This document shows positions 12,532 to 22,862 of a stretch of DNA of 27,500 nucleotides, one piece after another (the first letter of the stretch is position 1; each line of letters starts with the position of its first letter). This stretch comes from Chrysomallon squamiferum (Eukaryota > Mollusca > Gastropoda > Neomphalida > Peltospiridae). A program made the translations under genes and the position numbers. Below the pieces are notes generated by a model. It did no database searches. It was not told where the DNA came from and was given only the letters and a program-made list of their open reading frames with translations. The stretch covers positions 1,495,001-1,522,500 of the forward strand of contig CM022666.1 of the NCBI GenBank assembly GCA_012295275.1. Reading direction: 5' to 3'.

Positions 12532-13440
12532 ATGCGAAACTGTTCTGCTTTAGCCGTGCGTGTTGCTGTCGTTGTTGTGGCTGTCGTCGCTCTGGCTGTG
12601 TATTACGGAGGCATTTCGAAAAACAACTACAACATCGTGCACGGCGTGCTGCAGAAATCGTCCAAGTACATCTATCAGCCGATAATCGTTCCTCCAAGAC
12701 GAGAAACGAAAATCCTGCAGTGGAAAGATGACCGCTGGTTCCAGCTCCACAACTACTGCGAGGGCAACCAGACGTACGACAAGATTATGCTGAAAACACC
12801 CGGCGGAGAAACCCCGATGTACATCCACCCCGTAAACAAGGACAAATACATATCCGGCGACTTGAAGAGGAAAGGCATCTGGGAATCTAATCACATCGGC
12901 GTTTTCAGGAGGATGCTGGAAGAGAACCCGGAGGCTGGGGTTATCGACGTCGGTAGCGAACTGGGACTGTATTCGTTGTACGCGGCCAAGATGGGTCGCC
13001 AAGCGATAGCTGTGGATCCTCTCGAGCAGAACATGATACGCTTCTGCAAGTCCGTGCAAGATGGCGGCCTCACCGACAAGATCACGATTTTCTTCGCCGC
13101 GGTCTCCAGTTCTCACAAGAAGGTCTCGTTCAAAGGCCAGCCGGACCACATTGCAGGAACGAGGATAGTGGAGAGTCCCACTGGTGCCAAGATGTCCGGC
13201 GGCTACACGAACTTCATCAGCGACACCTCCCTCCTCAACGACATGCTGGGCGAAATCCACTTCAAGAAGGCCGTCATGAAAATCGACGTGGAATCCCACG
13301 AGTACCAGGCGCTGAGAGCGGCAGACAAGATCTTCCAGAACGTTGACGTTCGAGGGATTATAATGGAGTGGGGAAACGTCAACACGATCCCAGACGATGC
13401 CAAGAGACTCGTGGAGATGTTGACTGGGATATGGATTTAA
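12532..13440 (+). CDS. FkbM-family SAM-dependent methyltransferase, membrane-anchored (frame break near C-terminus)
   Basis: Predicted S-adenosylmethionine-dependent methyltransferase of the FkbM family; the substrate is unknown (family members methylate hydroxyls of small molecules or sugars). The start is taken as the ATG at 12532, because a T-rich tract and splice acceptor (AG 12518-12519) lie 12 bases upstream; the longer frame from 12439 is just translated poly-T intron. The protein read is 302 residues. A hydrophobic segment at residues 6-24 predicts a signal anchor (type II, probably Golgi/ER), with a sequon NQT at 79-81. SAM motif I is VIDVGSELGLYSL (137-149), followed by VDP (161-163), KIDVESHE (250-257) and IIMEW (276-280). 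Motif I usually reads DVGANxG and the later motif KIDVEG, so both are slightly variant. As read, the frame stops at 13438-13440, but the expected FkbM tail (YGFKPMAIGG...WPFDIQW) continues one frame over to 13522, so one extra G at 13426-13428 has probably broken it. The family call is firm; the biological role is not. Confidence 0.93.
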   Translation: MRNCSALAVRVAVVVVAVVALAVYYGGISKNNYNIVHGVLQKSSKYIYQPIIVPPRRETKILQWKDDRWFQLHNYCEGNQTYDKIMLKTPGGETPMYIHPVNKDKYISGDLKRKGIWESNHIGVFRRMLEENPEAGVIDVGSELGLYSLYAAKMGRQAIAVDPLEQNMIRFCKSVQDGGLTDKITIFFAAVSSSHKKVSFKGQPDHIAGTRIVESPTGAKMSGGYTNFISDTSLLNDMLGEIHFKKAVMKIDVESHEYQALRAADKIFQNVDVRGIIMEWGNVNTIPDDAKRLVEMLTGIWI

Positions 13441-13522
13441 GCCAATGGCCATTGGAGGCAAACCTCTCGATCCAAAACAATTCAAACGATGGCCTTTCGA
13501 CATTCAGTGGGAAAAGAGATAG
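13429..13522 (+). CDS. Displaced C-terminal tail of the FkbM methyltransferase (+1 frame)
   Basis: Immediately after the frame break, the reading frame beginning with TAT at 13430 gives YGFKPMAIGG, then PLDPKQFKRWPFDIQW and EKR before a TAG at 13520-13522. A Trp-Pro-Phe-Asp block followed by a Trp and a basic end is how many animal FkbM proteins finish, so this is almost certainly the true C-terminus, about 30 residues. Removing one G from the GGG at 13426-13428 makes Thr-Gly-Tyr-Gly-Phe continuous and gives a protein of about 332 residues. Confidence 0.85.
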
Positions 13523-13662
13523 ATGTATTATAAAGGTTAACTTGTTTTAAATTTTATATATATATTTATTATAATTATTTATTTATTTATTTATTTATTA
13601 TGATTATTATTACTGCTATACAGACAATATTCAAATCCTAAAATACATAGATACATACACAT

Positions 13663-13665
<3 letters not shown>

Positions 13666-13735
<70 letters not shown>
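13666..13735. repeat. (CA)n microsatellite
   Basis: About 35 uninterrupted CA units downstream of the FkbM gene. Confidence 0.98.
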
Positions 13736-13738
<3 letters not shown>

Positions 13739-14321
13739 TGTCATTTCTTTCTTCCTGTCTCACCGATTCTTTTTCTTTGTCGCTTCCCCCTATATCTCTC
13801 TTTCTCTGTTTGTCTGTCAGTCCTTCTATAAATCTATCTGTCTGGGTATTTACCTATCTATATTTCTGTCTACATATCTTTTTATCTGTATGTGCATTCA
13901 TCCATCTCTCTTTATATCTGTGTAGGTTCAATTGTACGTAAGCAAATTTAATATACTTTTAACAAATTTAATATACTTATATATATTTTCAAGGTCAGGG
14001 AATGAAGTGACTCTTTTAGGACAGAATTAAAAGAAGCATTAGTTCCATAATATCAAGTTCTTAGATAGAGAATTAACAAACAAGACACTGTATTTTTCCA
14101 TGCACTTTCTGCCTTTTATAATGGGTATCGTTTTGCGCCGGTTCAGTTTACAGCTGTCGTGCAGGGAAAAACTAAAACGAGGGACTGCTTAATATTATTA
14201 ACTTCTGGAAATGCATCTATTGTTGGGATTAAATTGTTTTATATTTATTTAACTGTGTGTTTTTATTTATTTATTTTCTTTTTCTTTCATGCTTTATTTA
14301 GATACACATATCTGCATACAT

Positions 14322-14373
<52 letters not shown>

Positions 14374-16612
14374 ATGAAGGGATCTACTGGAATTATATTC
14401 AGTAACTTGTTTTGATCTATGACAGAATAGTTGATGTTTCACTCATCAAAATTGGGCAAGGGGTAAAGGCCACATAACATGATATTATTCTTTAGTAAAC
14501 ATTTTATTATATTGTTTTAATATCACAAGTACAAAAATTCGATTTCTCTGTTGCATAAATTATGTTTATTGCTCAAAACGGGGAAATGTTTCTAAATGTA
14601 GGATGAAATAGATTCTATTTTCCTTAAAGGGGCCCTTTTAGCAAAACCCCCCACACACACACACACTTTTAGCACACACACACACACACACACAGTATTT
14701 AAGCAGTAATGCAGTTTTCGTTGTATTATTGCTTTTATTTTATTTTATTTTATTTTATTTTATTTTATTAATAGTATTTTTTTTTTAAATCAGTTTTTAT
14801 GACCGGGTAAGGATACTGATTCATTTTGTTTGTTGAGTTTAGAGGGTTAGATTAATGAAATACCGCCACATATTTTTATACACTGTCAACATATTTATGA
14901 AAACTAATTAGATTCCTGTTTTCATCACGTACTGTATTCCCTTCTCCAGCTATACATTAATAATTAATCTCAGATCCATAAAGTTTCCTACAGGGATTTT
15001 TAAATATTAATTTCTTGAACCAATGCATTATTGCCGGGTTCTAAAAGGCAGTGAAAATGTGTTCACTCAACCTTGACATTTTTTTGTTAAATCGTGATGA
15101 CTACTGACACGTATGGCTTTGCTTTTAAACTTCTCTATTACAAGACAAAATGTTAAAAAAATATATATATAAAATAAAAATAACATGATCGTGTCTTTTT
15201 GTGATCAACTGAAATATCGCTTTTGTGTTGACATCACTGATGAAATTTGTAAGTTATGTGCAGGTATTCATGTTCCATTGTAGTTTATGCTTTCATATTT
15301 AAACAAACAGTGTCTAGACATACACAACACATCCTCACACCAAATTTACATCACAAAATAGGTTTCATTTTTACGTTGAATTCTGTTTTCTTTTGTACGT
15401 GTGTATCGGTCTGGAAAACTCGAAAGTAGGGGGCACAGCAATTTAAAAATTATCGTGAAGAAAGAAGTGTTTGCCTTCTTTCAAAATGCATAATCATCAT
15501 TGATATTTGATTATGCAAGGTGTTGTTTATTTAGAAAAAATCATTTGGTTAAATTTTTTTAAATTTAATACTTTTGGGAATTCGAAGCTTATCTTCTGAT
15601 CTGAAATTATTCAGACCCACTCGTGATTATTATATAATTATATATTGTTCTTTCGAACAGGTGTGAACGATTACGTATATCCATACCCGGTTTAGAGGTA
15701 ATCTCGTGGAATGCTCAACTGTTTGAGTGGAGCAGTTTGAAGAAACGTGTTGATAAATTACTAGGTTATTTTGACCACGTATTTGATATATATACGTATA
15801 TGTATATATGTGTGTCATGGCCGTCACTAGACTCTTTTTGAAATGAGGTAAAAACACTTAATCGCGGGGTAAAAAACACATTTGAGCGAGAGGGGGGGTC
15901 TGGGGAGGATACTGGTCGAATTCATTCAGTGGATATCGTTTCTATCGGAAATAGAGATTTATATTTTATATTTTTAATATGAAATCTATGTATTGAAAAA
16001 AAAAAAAAAGGTTCGGTATGTGGCATTTGGCTCATTTGCCTCAACGTGATCCTAAATCTATTTTCGATTTTATGTTTTATTTTTTTATTAATATTCATGA
16101 TCCTGAATATACATCTGCCTTTAGATATTATTCTGAGTAATATTTAGATATTATTAAATATATTAAATGAGATGGTAGTTTCCGTAGATGTCAGTAAAAT
16201 GAACACACTCTTTACACCGTCTTCTGCTTTTTTGTTGTTTTTTTCTTAATCCATCCGTTCTCGGTCTAAACCATTATTACTATTGGTAACATGGCAGTAA
16301 TTGTATCATGCACCCAACCTTGATCTTTGTCGTTTGGTTTTGACTCGTCGATGGTGGTGGGGGGTTATCTTGCAGTCAGATGTAAATTCTAACAAGCAAA
16401 CTACTCATGCGCAGAACTAACTAGGCAACAGCTCAAGAAAAATAAGGTTTCTGCAGGGCCTGACTTGTCAGTTTGATTTGAAAATTTCGATTCGTTTCCG
16501 TTTTATTATAATTAATATTTTAAGTAGTGGTTTTATTCAGTTAATATAATTAACAACAGCTAATATTGATAAATTAGACAGATTTATTGCATTCGCTGTG
16601 CAAGAATTTGCA

Positions 16613-16661
<49 letters not shown>

Positions 16662-16841
16662 TGTTTCAACAGGTGTAATATATATGGCCGGCATCTTTGA
16701 TATTCTCAATTATATTTTTGTTTTTCTCTAGTATTAATGTGATGTTATCATCATCATCATCATCATTTTTATTCTAATTTTTATTTTAATTTCTTTCCTC
16801 GAATTAATTATCGCCAAATTTTGCTTGGTACTGGAATGTAC

Positions 16842-16843
<2 letters not shown>

Positions 16844-16935
<92 letters not shown>
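16844..16935. repeat. (GA)n microsatellite
   Basis: About 45 uninterrupted GA units; a pure purine strand. The Ser/Leu open frame on the minus strand is the translated repeat. Confidence 0.98.
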
Positions 16936-16936
<1 letters not shown>

Positions 16937-17843
16937 TGTATGTGTATATATAAATATACATTAAACGCGCTAACAGTTTATCCACTGATATCAATCGCAA
17001 ATCGATCAGTGACGCTGTAGATAATTATATATCTGATATTCATAAGAATTTCATCTCTGCTGTTGAAAAATCTTCACAGTTACACGGTATTAGGATTACA
17101 CAAGACAATTCTCCAGTAATAGCTTTGTTAGTGTTGTCGATCAGCAAAGCATAATGAGGTAAATTTTAAAATGTACCTTTAACATATATAATAATTTTAA
17201 ATATATGTATATCGATAGATTAAATATTATTTTTGCCCTGCAAGGAAGTTGAAGATAATTGGTCATGGCGGCCCGTTGAAAGGGAATGCATATAAGCCAA
17301 GTCTGTATAGTATAGTATAGCATAGTGTAGATTGAAGATTAGAGTTATCTCTCTTTACACAATTATATAAGTTCTGAGCTGGCGCAATTTTTTTGGACTT
17401 CGGACCTGACTGGTTGTTCCAAAGGGATCTTAAAGGTATAATTATATCTTCTTTTGTATTCTTACATATCGTCGTTAATCTTGACATTGTATACGGATAG
17501 TTGGTGCAAACATGACTGTAGCTGTTATATCGCAACGAACTTTTAAGACAGGGTCAAGGACATTTAACTTTGAATTAAACTCGTGCACTGTAATTTGGAA
17601 ACGTCGACATCAAAAACGTGTACATTTTTTTTAACAAGATGTATCTTCCTGTTTTTCCCCCCATGCGTTTGTGTGCGTGTGTGTGTGTGTGGAGGTTTCT
17701 AAATTAAATATTTGCCTATATCGATAAATCAGCCTATCAGAATATGTGACATGTCTATCTCTAATTGTCCCTTTTCTATCTACCTAGCTATCACTATAAC
17801 AACATACTTAGAAAAAAAAAAAAAAAAAAAAATTTTTTTTTTT

Positions 17844-17900
17844 ATTTAAATTACACTTTATATTTCATTTTTGGATCACAGTAATTTTTTGTCATTGCAG
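17844..17900 (+). promoter_or_regulatory. Splice acceptor ahead of the lipase start codon
   Basis: A T-rich tract ends in TTTTTTGTCATTGCAG at 17900, five bases before the ATG. It implies a noncoding 5' exon upstream. Confidence 0.65.
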
Positions 17901-17905
17901 GAATC

Positions 17906-18052
17906 ATGAGCTGCATGAAGAACTTCGTAATAGTCACATCAGTGCTGCTTATTTGTTTTTCTTACTATCTGTACACACCCCTACCTGATGGAATAGCTGA
18001 ACCCTGGAAAGTCAGGGGGCTACTGGCAACAGTGAAAACAATCAAATTAGTG
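17906..18052 (+). CDS. AADAC-like: AADAC-like exon 1 (signal anchor)
   Basis: 49 codons. The ATG lies five bases after a splice acceptor (GTCATTGCAG ending 17900), so the transcript has an upstream noncoding exon. It encodes a hydrophobic anchor then YTPLPDGIAEPWK, matching the conserved luminal start of AADAC proteins. Donor GTG|GTAATA at 18053, phase 0. Confidence 0.93.
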
Positions 18053-21000
18053 GTAATACTGTCATTACTGTTAATATTACTGTTACTGTTATTAGTATTA
18101 CTTTTACTTTTAATGTTATTAGTGTTACTATAGCTGTTAGTGTTATTAGTATTAATATTAATATTGATTATTAGTATTGACATTACTAGAGTTAGTGTTG
18201 TTGTATTATTAATAGTATTATTAGTACTGATGTTAATATTAATGTTATCAGTTTTAATGTTAAAGATATTAGTATTAATATTAAAGTTATTTGTATTAAA
18301 ATAATTAATTTTACCGTTAAGAATTATTATTATTAACAACTTTTTATTTGATTTTTTTTAAAATTTTATAACTTCTGCATCAATTACAGTGTTCTTAATT
18401 AATAAAAATTAATAAAATGATTTTTTCAAAGGGCAGGAATTAACTGCTGTCTGAAAATTCAGGAAAAAAAAAACAAAGGGGGAAATAAGGGCAAAGGTAA
18501 CAGAAATTTGACAAACAAAGCAAATCCATTTGCTTCTTTTGACCAGAAACATGAACAGTATTAACCACAAGGTGCAAAATGGGATGACAGTTGAAATATT
18601 AGCAAAACAAATTAAGCTGGTTAACTTATTTTGACAGATAATCTGTTCTTATTTAAATAATCGTGCCATTTGAACATCAGTGTTAGTATGCTAACACTAC
18701 TGCAAGGTTTTTTCTTGTTATTTTTCTTAGCTTTATTATTATGGTGAGGCAACAGTTGTCATAAAATCTGATTTTCGTCAACCTCTAGGGTTTTTGTACA
18801 GTTAGTAACTAGCTGTAAAATGTTTTTTCTTTTTTCTTTTTATCATTTCAGAGTAAACTGACTGATGCTGTTGGTTTAATGGGTCACATTAACATGACAA
18901 GAACACTCACAGATGCTGTTATGAGAATGTCAGCAACTTCGAAAAGCGATCCGTCGTTGGAGGTTCTGTCTTCATTCCACATTAAGTTTAAAACTGTTTT
19001 CATTAATTCAGTAGCTAAAGAGACACTTAAAGGTTAAGGAGTGAATTATTGCATTGATTTGATGCAAACAGCTTTCGTATGTGGCAAAATATACATATTG
19101 AATTTCATTGTATGTAATTCATCGGTGCTTTTGATTTCTCGCTTTTTTAGATTATGATTATTTCTTAATCTGAAGATGATGTTGCAGTTATACAAAACTT
19201 TACATGTTGACACTTTCATTAAATACATTCTTCCTTTGTTTATGAACATAATAATTTATATCATATGTACCAGATTACTTTGTTTTAATTAAGGGGAATC
19301 AAACGGAAGGAATAAAATATTTTTGATCTGGTTTTTTTTAGAAAAACACTCAAATAAACAATGTTTCTTTGGATTGGTGTTTAAGATTAGGACTGACAAT
19401 GTTGTTGTTTTAAAAGTAAAATTTTTATTATTATTTTTTCAGGTAACTGATAAAAAGTTTGATGGCGTTCCTGTACGTATCTACAAACCAAAGTCTAGAA
19501 AGACTGAGTCCCCAGCTCTGGTGTATTTTCATGGTGGGGGATGGACCTTTGGCAACCTCGGTATGTTTGTAAATATTGTTGTTTAAAAACTTTCAGTTAA
19601 AATGCACCTGTGAATGAACGATTAAAAAAAAAAAAAAAGAAAAAAAAGGACAAAGAGTGAGCGAAAATATCGAAACAACTTTTGTATTTCCAAATTATTT
19701 TTATTTTGTTCTGAACAGTCTTTAGTCACTAATATTTAAATAAAATGTGACTGTAAAATAATATTCATGTAAAACATCTGAATGTCTGTGCTGGGGATGT
19801 AACATCATTTTATATATTTAGCTACATTTGATCTCAAAACACTAAATAATTACTTAGACTGGACAGTCCATTCCTGTATATGATGTCAGAATGACTTCAG
19901 AAAATTTACCTTTTTTTGACTATAGTATTTCATTATAATACTTCTTCATAATTAAGTATTGGATGGCAACACACCCCTAACTCCCAACAACAACAACAAC
20001 AACAATTCACAAACTTGGAAATGTGCAGAATATATTTAAGCTGTATTATCAAACACTTGAAGTTAGTTTAATACAGATTCCTATTTTATGCATCAATTGT
20101 AGATGATCTTAAATACTTAACTTCTGAGTAATCACTGCTTTGTTCTTGAAAATTTCTTTCACTTTTAAATATTTAAAAGTTCTGTTCCAAAAAAACAAAA
20201 ACAAAAAGAACTCTGTATTTTTAGTTCATCTAACAATTGTTAAAATCAGTTATTGTAGTATTAGGTTTAAATAAATAAACTTTCATTTTATCTTTTTTTT
20301 TTTCTAAACTTTAATGCTAAGGTGTTTTTTACATGCAAATAACTACAGTATTATTATTATTATTATTATTATTATTTTTTCAGATTATGCAGACAGATTG
20401 TCAGGATATATAGCTACAGCAGCCAACATAATAGTTGTGTCAGTCGAGTATGTATTTATTTTGTTGTTGTTACATCTGTGGAATTTATTGTTATTTTTGT
20501 CTACATACATACACCACTGTTGTAATAAACTGTATGTTCTGAACTGTAATTTCATGCTGAAAAGATAATACAAACACACACACACACACTACAAGAAAAA
20601 CACAATCACAATATACAAGCCAAATTATAATGTAAACCATCATTAATATACTGATATATATTTGGAAGCATACAGTTTATATTTTGAGGTTTTTTTATAT
20701 TTATATATTTTATTTATAATTATTATTATTATTTTCTTTGTTGTTTTGTTGTTGTTGTTATTATTTCCTAATGATAAAATTTTGTTTTTGCTACTTACAT
20801 ATCAAGGGTACATTAAATTATATTTAATGTCTATGTGTAAATAATTATAATTATGATTTTTTGCTCTAGTTATCGTCTGGCGCCTGAAAATCCGTTTCCA
20901 ATTCCGTTCAATGATTGTGTTACAGCCACCCTGCATTTGATTCACAATGCTGCGAAAGGTATGGTGTTGATGACAGGAAAGTAGCTGTTGCTGGTAAGAG

Positions 21001-22862
21001 ACAACCACGCTGAGATCACTTTTAAACTCTCCTCTGGATAATCTGTGACAGCGAAAATGAAATTTAAAAAGAAACAAAAAATGTTTTATAAAAAAAAAAA
21101 TGACTGCTCTTGGAAAGGTTTAGTAATGCTGGAGTTTTTTTTTTTTTACAAATTATAAAGTTTTATGTGATATTTATTACAATTTCATAGATATATGTCT
21201 ATACACGCACACACTATCTCTCTTTTTTGCATGTATCATGCAAATACACAGTATATATGTATGAAATCCTTTACCCATAATATACAGGCAGTATAATATA
21301 GTTCCTCTTAAGTTTTGTAATGTAATCTTAATTAATTGAGACATCTTGCAATGTTATTATGGTAAATGTAAATATTTTTCGTCCCATTATTCCTTCTCAA
21401 ATGATTAATTTTGCAGGAAATAAATTCAGGGTTGCACCAGCAGATAAAACACTACTCAACATGTACAATATTATTAAATCAACCAATTATAACAGTAATT
21501 GAAGAATTATAATTAGACGCTCATTCTTTGTGGAAATATTTCGCTTTAGTCCATTTTGTTGAACAGGATAAGCTGCAAAGAGTTTGAGGAATGCATGTCC
21601 GACATGGCACGGATTTAAAACTTGAAAACAAGTCTGCATGTCTGCATGGAATATTTTTGTCTCATTTTGGTAGAAGATTCCTGCATGAAACCTGAAAAAG
21701 TAAGTGAAATGTCCTTTTTCTATTTTAATCATTAATGAAATGCTGATACAAGCCTGGCAGTCTCCTAATATTTTCTTTGCTTGGTAGATTATTAACTTAG
21801 ACATTTCTGTTCCCACAAAAAAAAAAAAAAGAAGAAGAAAAACAACAAATTCCCAGAAGAAAAAAAAAGTTTGTGGTTGCATGGTTGAGTGAATGTTGTG
21901 TTTGTAAATCTTGAAATGTGGCTTACGGCTTTTAAGCATGAGGAATGAAAACAAAAAATTAACTAATCTAAAGTTATTTAAAAATATTCTTAAGACTTTT
22001 ACTAATGACAGATGATTTAGTTTTTTTATTTTATTTTATTTTTTATTTTTTTAATCAGGGTCATTTTTTATTTTCTTCTAAACATGATTTCAACAAATAT
22101 CTAAATAAAAGGAAACATATATGCATTTTAGAAAAAATAATTTGTACCTTACTTTTTTAAATTTTTTTAAATTTTATTTTGGACACATCAGGGGACAGTT
22201 CAGGAGGGAATCTGGCTGCAGCCATTGCTAAACGATTTTCTGAAGAAAGTGAAGACTTCATTCCTAAACTGAAGTTCCACCTCTTACTCAACCCTTGTCT
22301 CCAAGCCTTCGACTTCAATCTGCCTTCGTACGTCAACAACGACGTTCCTGGAACACTGGAGAAGTCTGAAATGATCATGCACTGGCTGCATTACATGGGA
22401 CTCCCAAAACCAGAGCAGCACCTGAAAGATTTTTCCAACAACAACCACACCTCATCCTTGCTGAAATATTCTGAATACGCCGACTATGTTTCTGAATCGT
22501 TGCTTCCGGAGATTTATCAAAGAAAAGAAAGGACGCAGACGTCGAATCTGGATTACGGGAACGATGAGTTGTGGAGAAAGATAGAAATGACTGTGCTGAA
22601 CCCTCACTTTGCGCCGTTGATGGCTACCAGTTTGAAGAAAGTTTCACCAGCGTTTGTGATCACCTCTGAGTTCGATGTTCTGCGAGACGATGGTTTTCTT
22701 TACGCAGAAAGGTTGAGGAGGGAAGGGGTCAAAGTTCACCTGCATCACGTCAGGACATCGTTCCATGGATTCTGCAGCGCTTACTTCGAACATCATCAGT
22801 TTGATATCTGCAACAAAATACTTCCCGACGTTGTTGAGTTCATTGAAGAGAATATACAATAG
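17906..22862 (+). CDS. AADAC-like: AADAC/NCEH1-like membrane lipase (hormone-sensitive-lipase-type alpha/beta hydrolase), six exons, terminal exon 6a
   Basis: Serine esterase of the arylacetamide deacetylase / neutral cholesterol ester hydrolase family, expected to hydrolyse acyl esters of lipids or xenobiotics with its catalytic domain in the ER lumen. Exons: 17906-18052, 18852-18962, 19443-19560, 20384-20447, 20870-20993, 22192-22862, with phases 0, 0, 1, 2, 1 at the junctions. About 411 residues if one base is restored in exon 5; human AADAC is about 400. An N-terminal anchor (residues 6-22) is followed by YTPLPDGIAEPW, a family signature. The oxyanion motif HGGGW is at 116-120, DYRLAPE at 147-153, nucleophile elbow GDSSGG at 189-194 (Ser191), acid Asp350 in EFDVLRDDG, base His380 in SFHGF. 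A sequon NHT is at 273-275. Exon 5 has a one-base frame break at 20955-20959, so the gene as read is interrupted. AADAC and NCEH1 cannot be separated here; the LQAFDF and NNHTS blocks resemble NCEH1, and the N-terminus resembles AADAC. Confidence 0.92.
18053..18851 (+). other. Lipase intron 1, with a degenerate TTA-based repeat
   Basis: A degenerate array of (A/G/C)TTA-type triplets, often paired as hexamers such as GTTATTAGTATT, fills 18053-18330, beginning directly at the splice donor. The remainder is AT-rich with no other coding signal. Confidence 0.8.
18852..18962 (+). CDS. AADAC-like: AADAC-like exon 2 (linker region)
   Basis: Acceptor TATCATTTCAG ends at 18851. 37 codons with no stop give a helical linker ending SDPSLE, which joins in phase 0 to VTDKKFDG of exon 3, as in family members. 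The donor GAG|GTTCTG at 18963 is weak. A second in-phase donor (TCA|GTAGCT at 19011) would add 16 residues; family length favours the first. Confidence 0.75.
18963..19442 (+). other. Lipase intron 2
   Basis: 480 bases. Its donor GTTCTG is weak; its acceptor tract is TTATTATTATTTTTTCAG. Nothing else recognised. Confidence 0.7.
19443..19560 (+). CDS. AADAC-like: AADAC-like exon 3 (oxyanion-hole HGGGW)
   Basis: Acceptor TTTTTTCAG ends at 19442; strong donor CTCG|GTATGT at 19561, phase 1. It encodes VTDKKFDGVPVRIYKP, then ALVYFHGGGWTFGNL. The HGGGW block supplies the main-chain amides that stabilise the oxyanion in the hormone-sensitive lipase superfamily. Confidence 0.95.
19561..20383 (+). other. 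Lipase intron 3
   Basis: 823 bases, AT-rich, with an A run at 19625, (CAA)n near 19986 and (ATT)n directly before the acceptor. No coding signal seen. Confidence 0.8.
20384..20447 (+). CDS. AADAC-like: AADAC-like exon 4
   Basis: Acceptor made of (ATT)n plus TTTTTTCAG ending at 20383; donor GTCGA|GTATGT at 20448, phase 2. It encodes DYADRLSGYIATAANIIVVS plus VD (Asp from the split codon), the helix and strand before the conserved YRLAPE block. Confidence 0.93.
20448..20869 (+). other. Lipase intron 4
   Basis: 422 bases, with a CACA run near 20575-20590 and TTA/GTT repeats near 20715-20765. No coding signal seen. Confidence 0.8.
20870..20993 (+). CDS. AADAC-like: AADAC-like exon 5 (YRLAPE block; one-base frame break)
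   Basis: Acceptor TTTTTTGCTCTAG ends at 20869; donor GCTG|GTAAGA at 20994, phase 1. It encodes YRLAPENPFPIPFNDCVTAT and LHLIHNAAK up to 20957. YGVDDRKVAVA(G), the expected strand before the nucleophile elbow, then follows from 20960 in a different frame; the original frame hits TAG at 20979-20981. One base is missing around AAAGG (20955-20959). An alternative donor AAAG|GTATGG at 20959 is in phase with exons 6a and 6b but deletes that strand. Confidence 0.88.
20994..22191 (+). other. Lipase intron 5
   Basis: About 1.2 kb from GTAAGA to CATCAG. Mostly AT-rich. The stretch 21530-21720 is less repetitive, but no protein family is recognisable on either strand. Confidence 0.8.
22192..22862 (+). 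CDS. AADAC-like: AADAC-like terminal exon 6a (complete catalytic half)
   Basis: Acceptor GGACACATCAG ends at 22191, and the split Gly codon gives GDSSGGNLAAA. The exon encodes 222 residues from the nucleophile elbow to the stop (TAG 22860-22862), including NPCLQAFDFNLPSY, NNNHTS, HFAPLMA, EFDVLRDDGFLYAERL and SFHGF. All three catalytic residues of the C-terminal half (Ser191, Asp350, His380) are present. Base composition is more AT-rich than terminal exon 6b. Confidence 0.94.

Larger units (their letters stand above)
13523..17900. other. Intergenic region between the FkbM and lipase genes
   Basis: Contains (CA)n at 13666-13735, a CT/TATC pyrimidine-rich tract 13740-13925, (CA)n at 14324-14368 and 14651-14695, (TTTTA)n 14732-14769, (TAA)n 16611-16661, (ATC)n 16746-16766, (GA)n 16844-16935, and an A/T inverted homopolymer near 17813-17843. 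Any noncoding first exon and promoter of the lipase should lie here, but cannot be placed. No RNA gene or transposon was recognised. Confidence 0.7.

Noticed and set aside
12550-13503. 317-codon minus-strand open frame opposite the FkbM gene
   Set aside because: Antisense shadow caused by third-position GC bias; no recognisable domain.
15630-15900. Candidate tRNA or small element near TTCGAACAGG and the G-rich patch at 15880-15910
   Set aside because: No cloverleaf could be assembled around the T-loop-like bases, and no terminal repeats were found.
17263-17535. 90-codon minus-strand open frame in the intergenic region
   Set aside because: No recognisable family and no supporting splice sites; consistent with chance.
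21413-21501. Possible third terminal mini-exon in lipase intron 5 (TTTTGCAG, then about 28 open codons in phase)
   Set aside because: No similarity to the lipase C-terminal half and no catalytic residues; a TTTTGCAG is expected by chance in T-rich introns.
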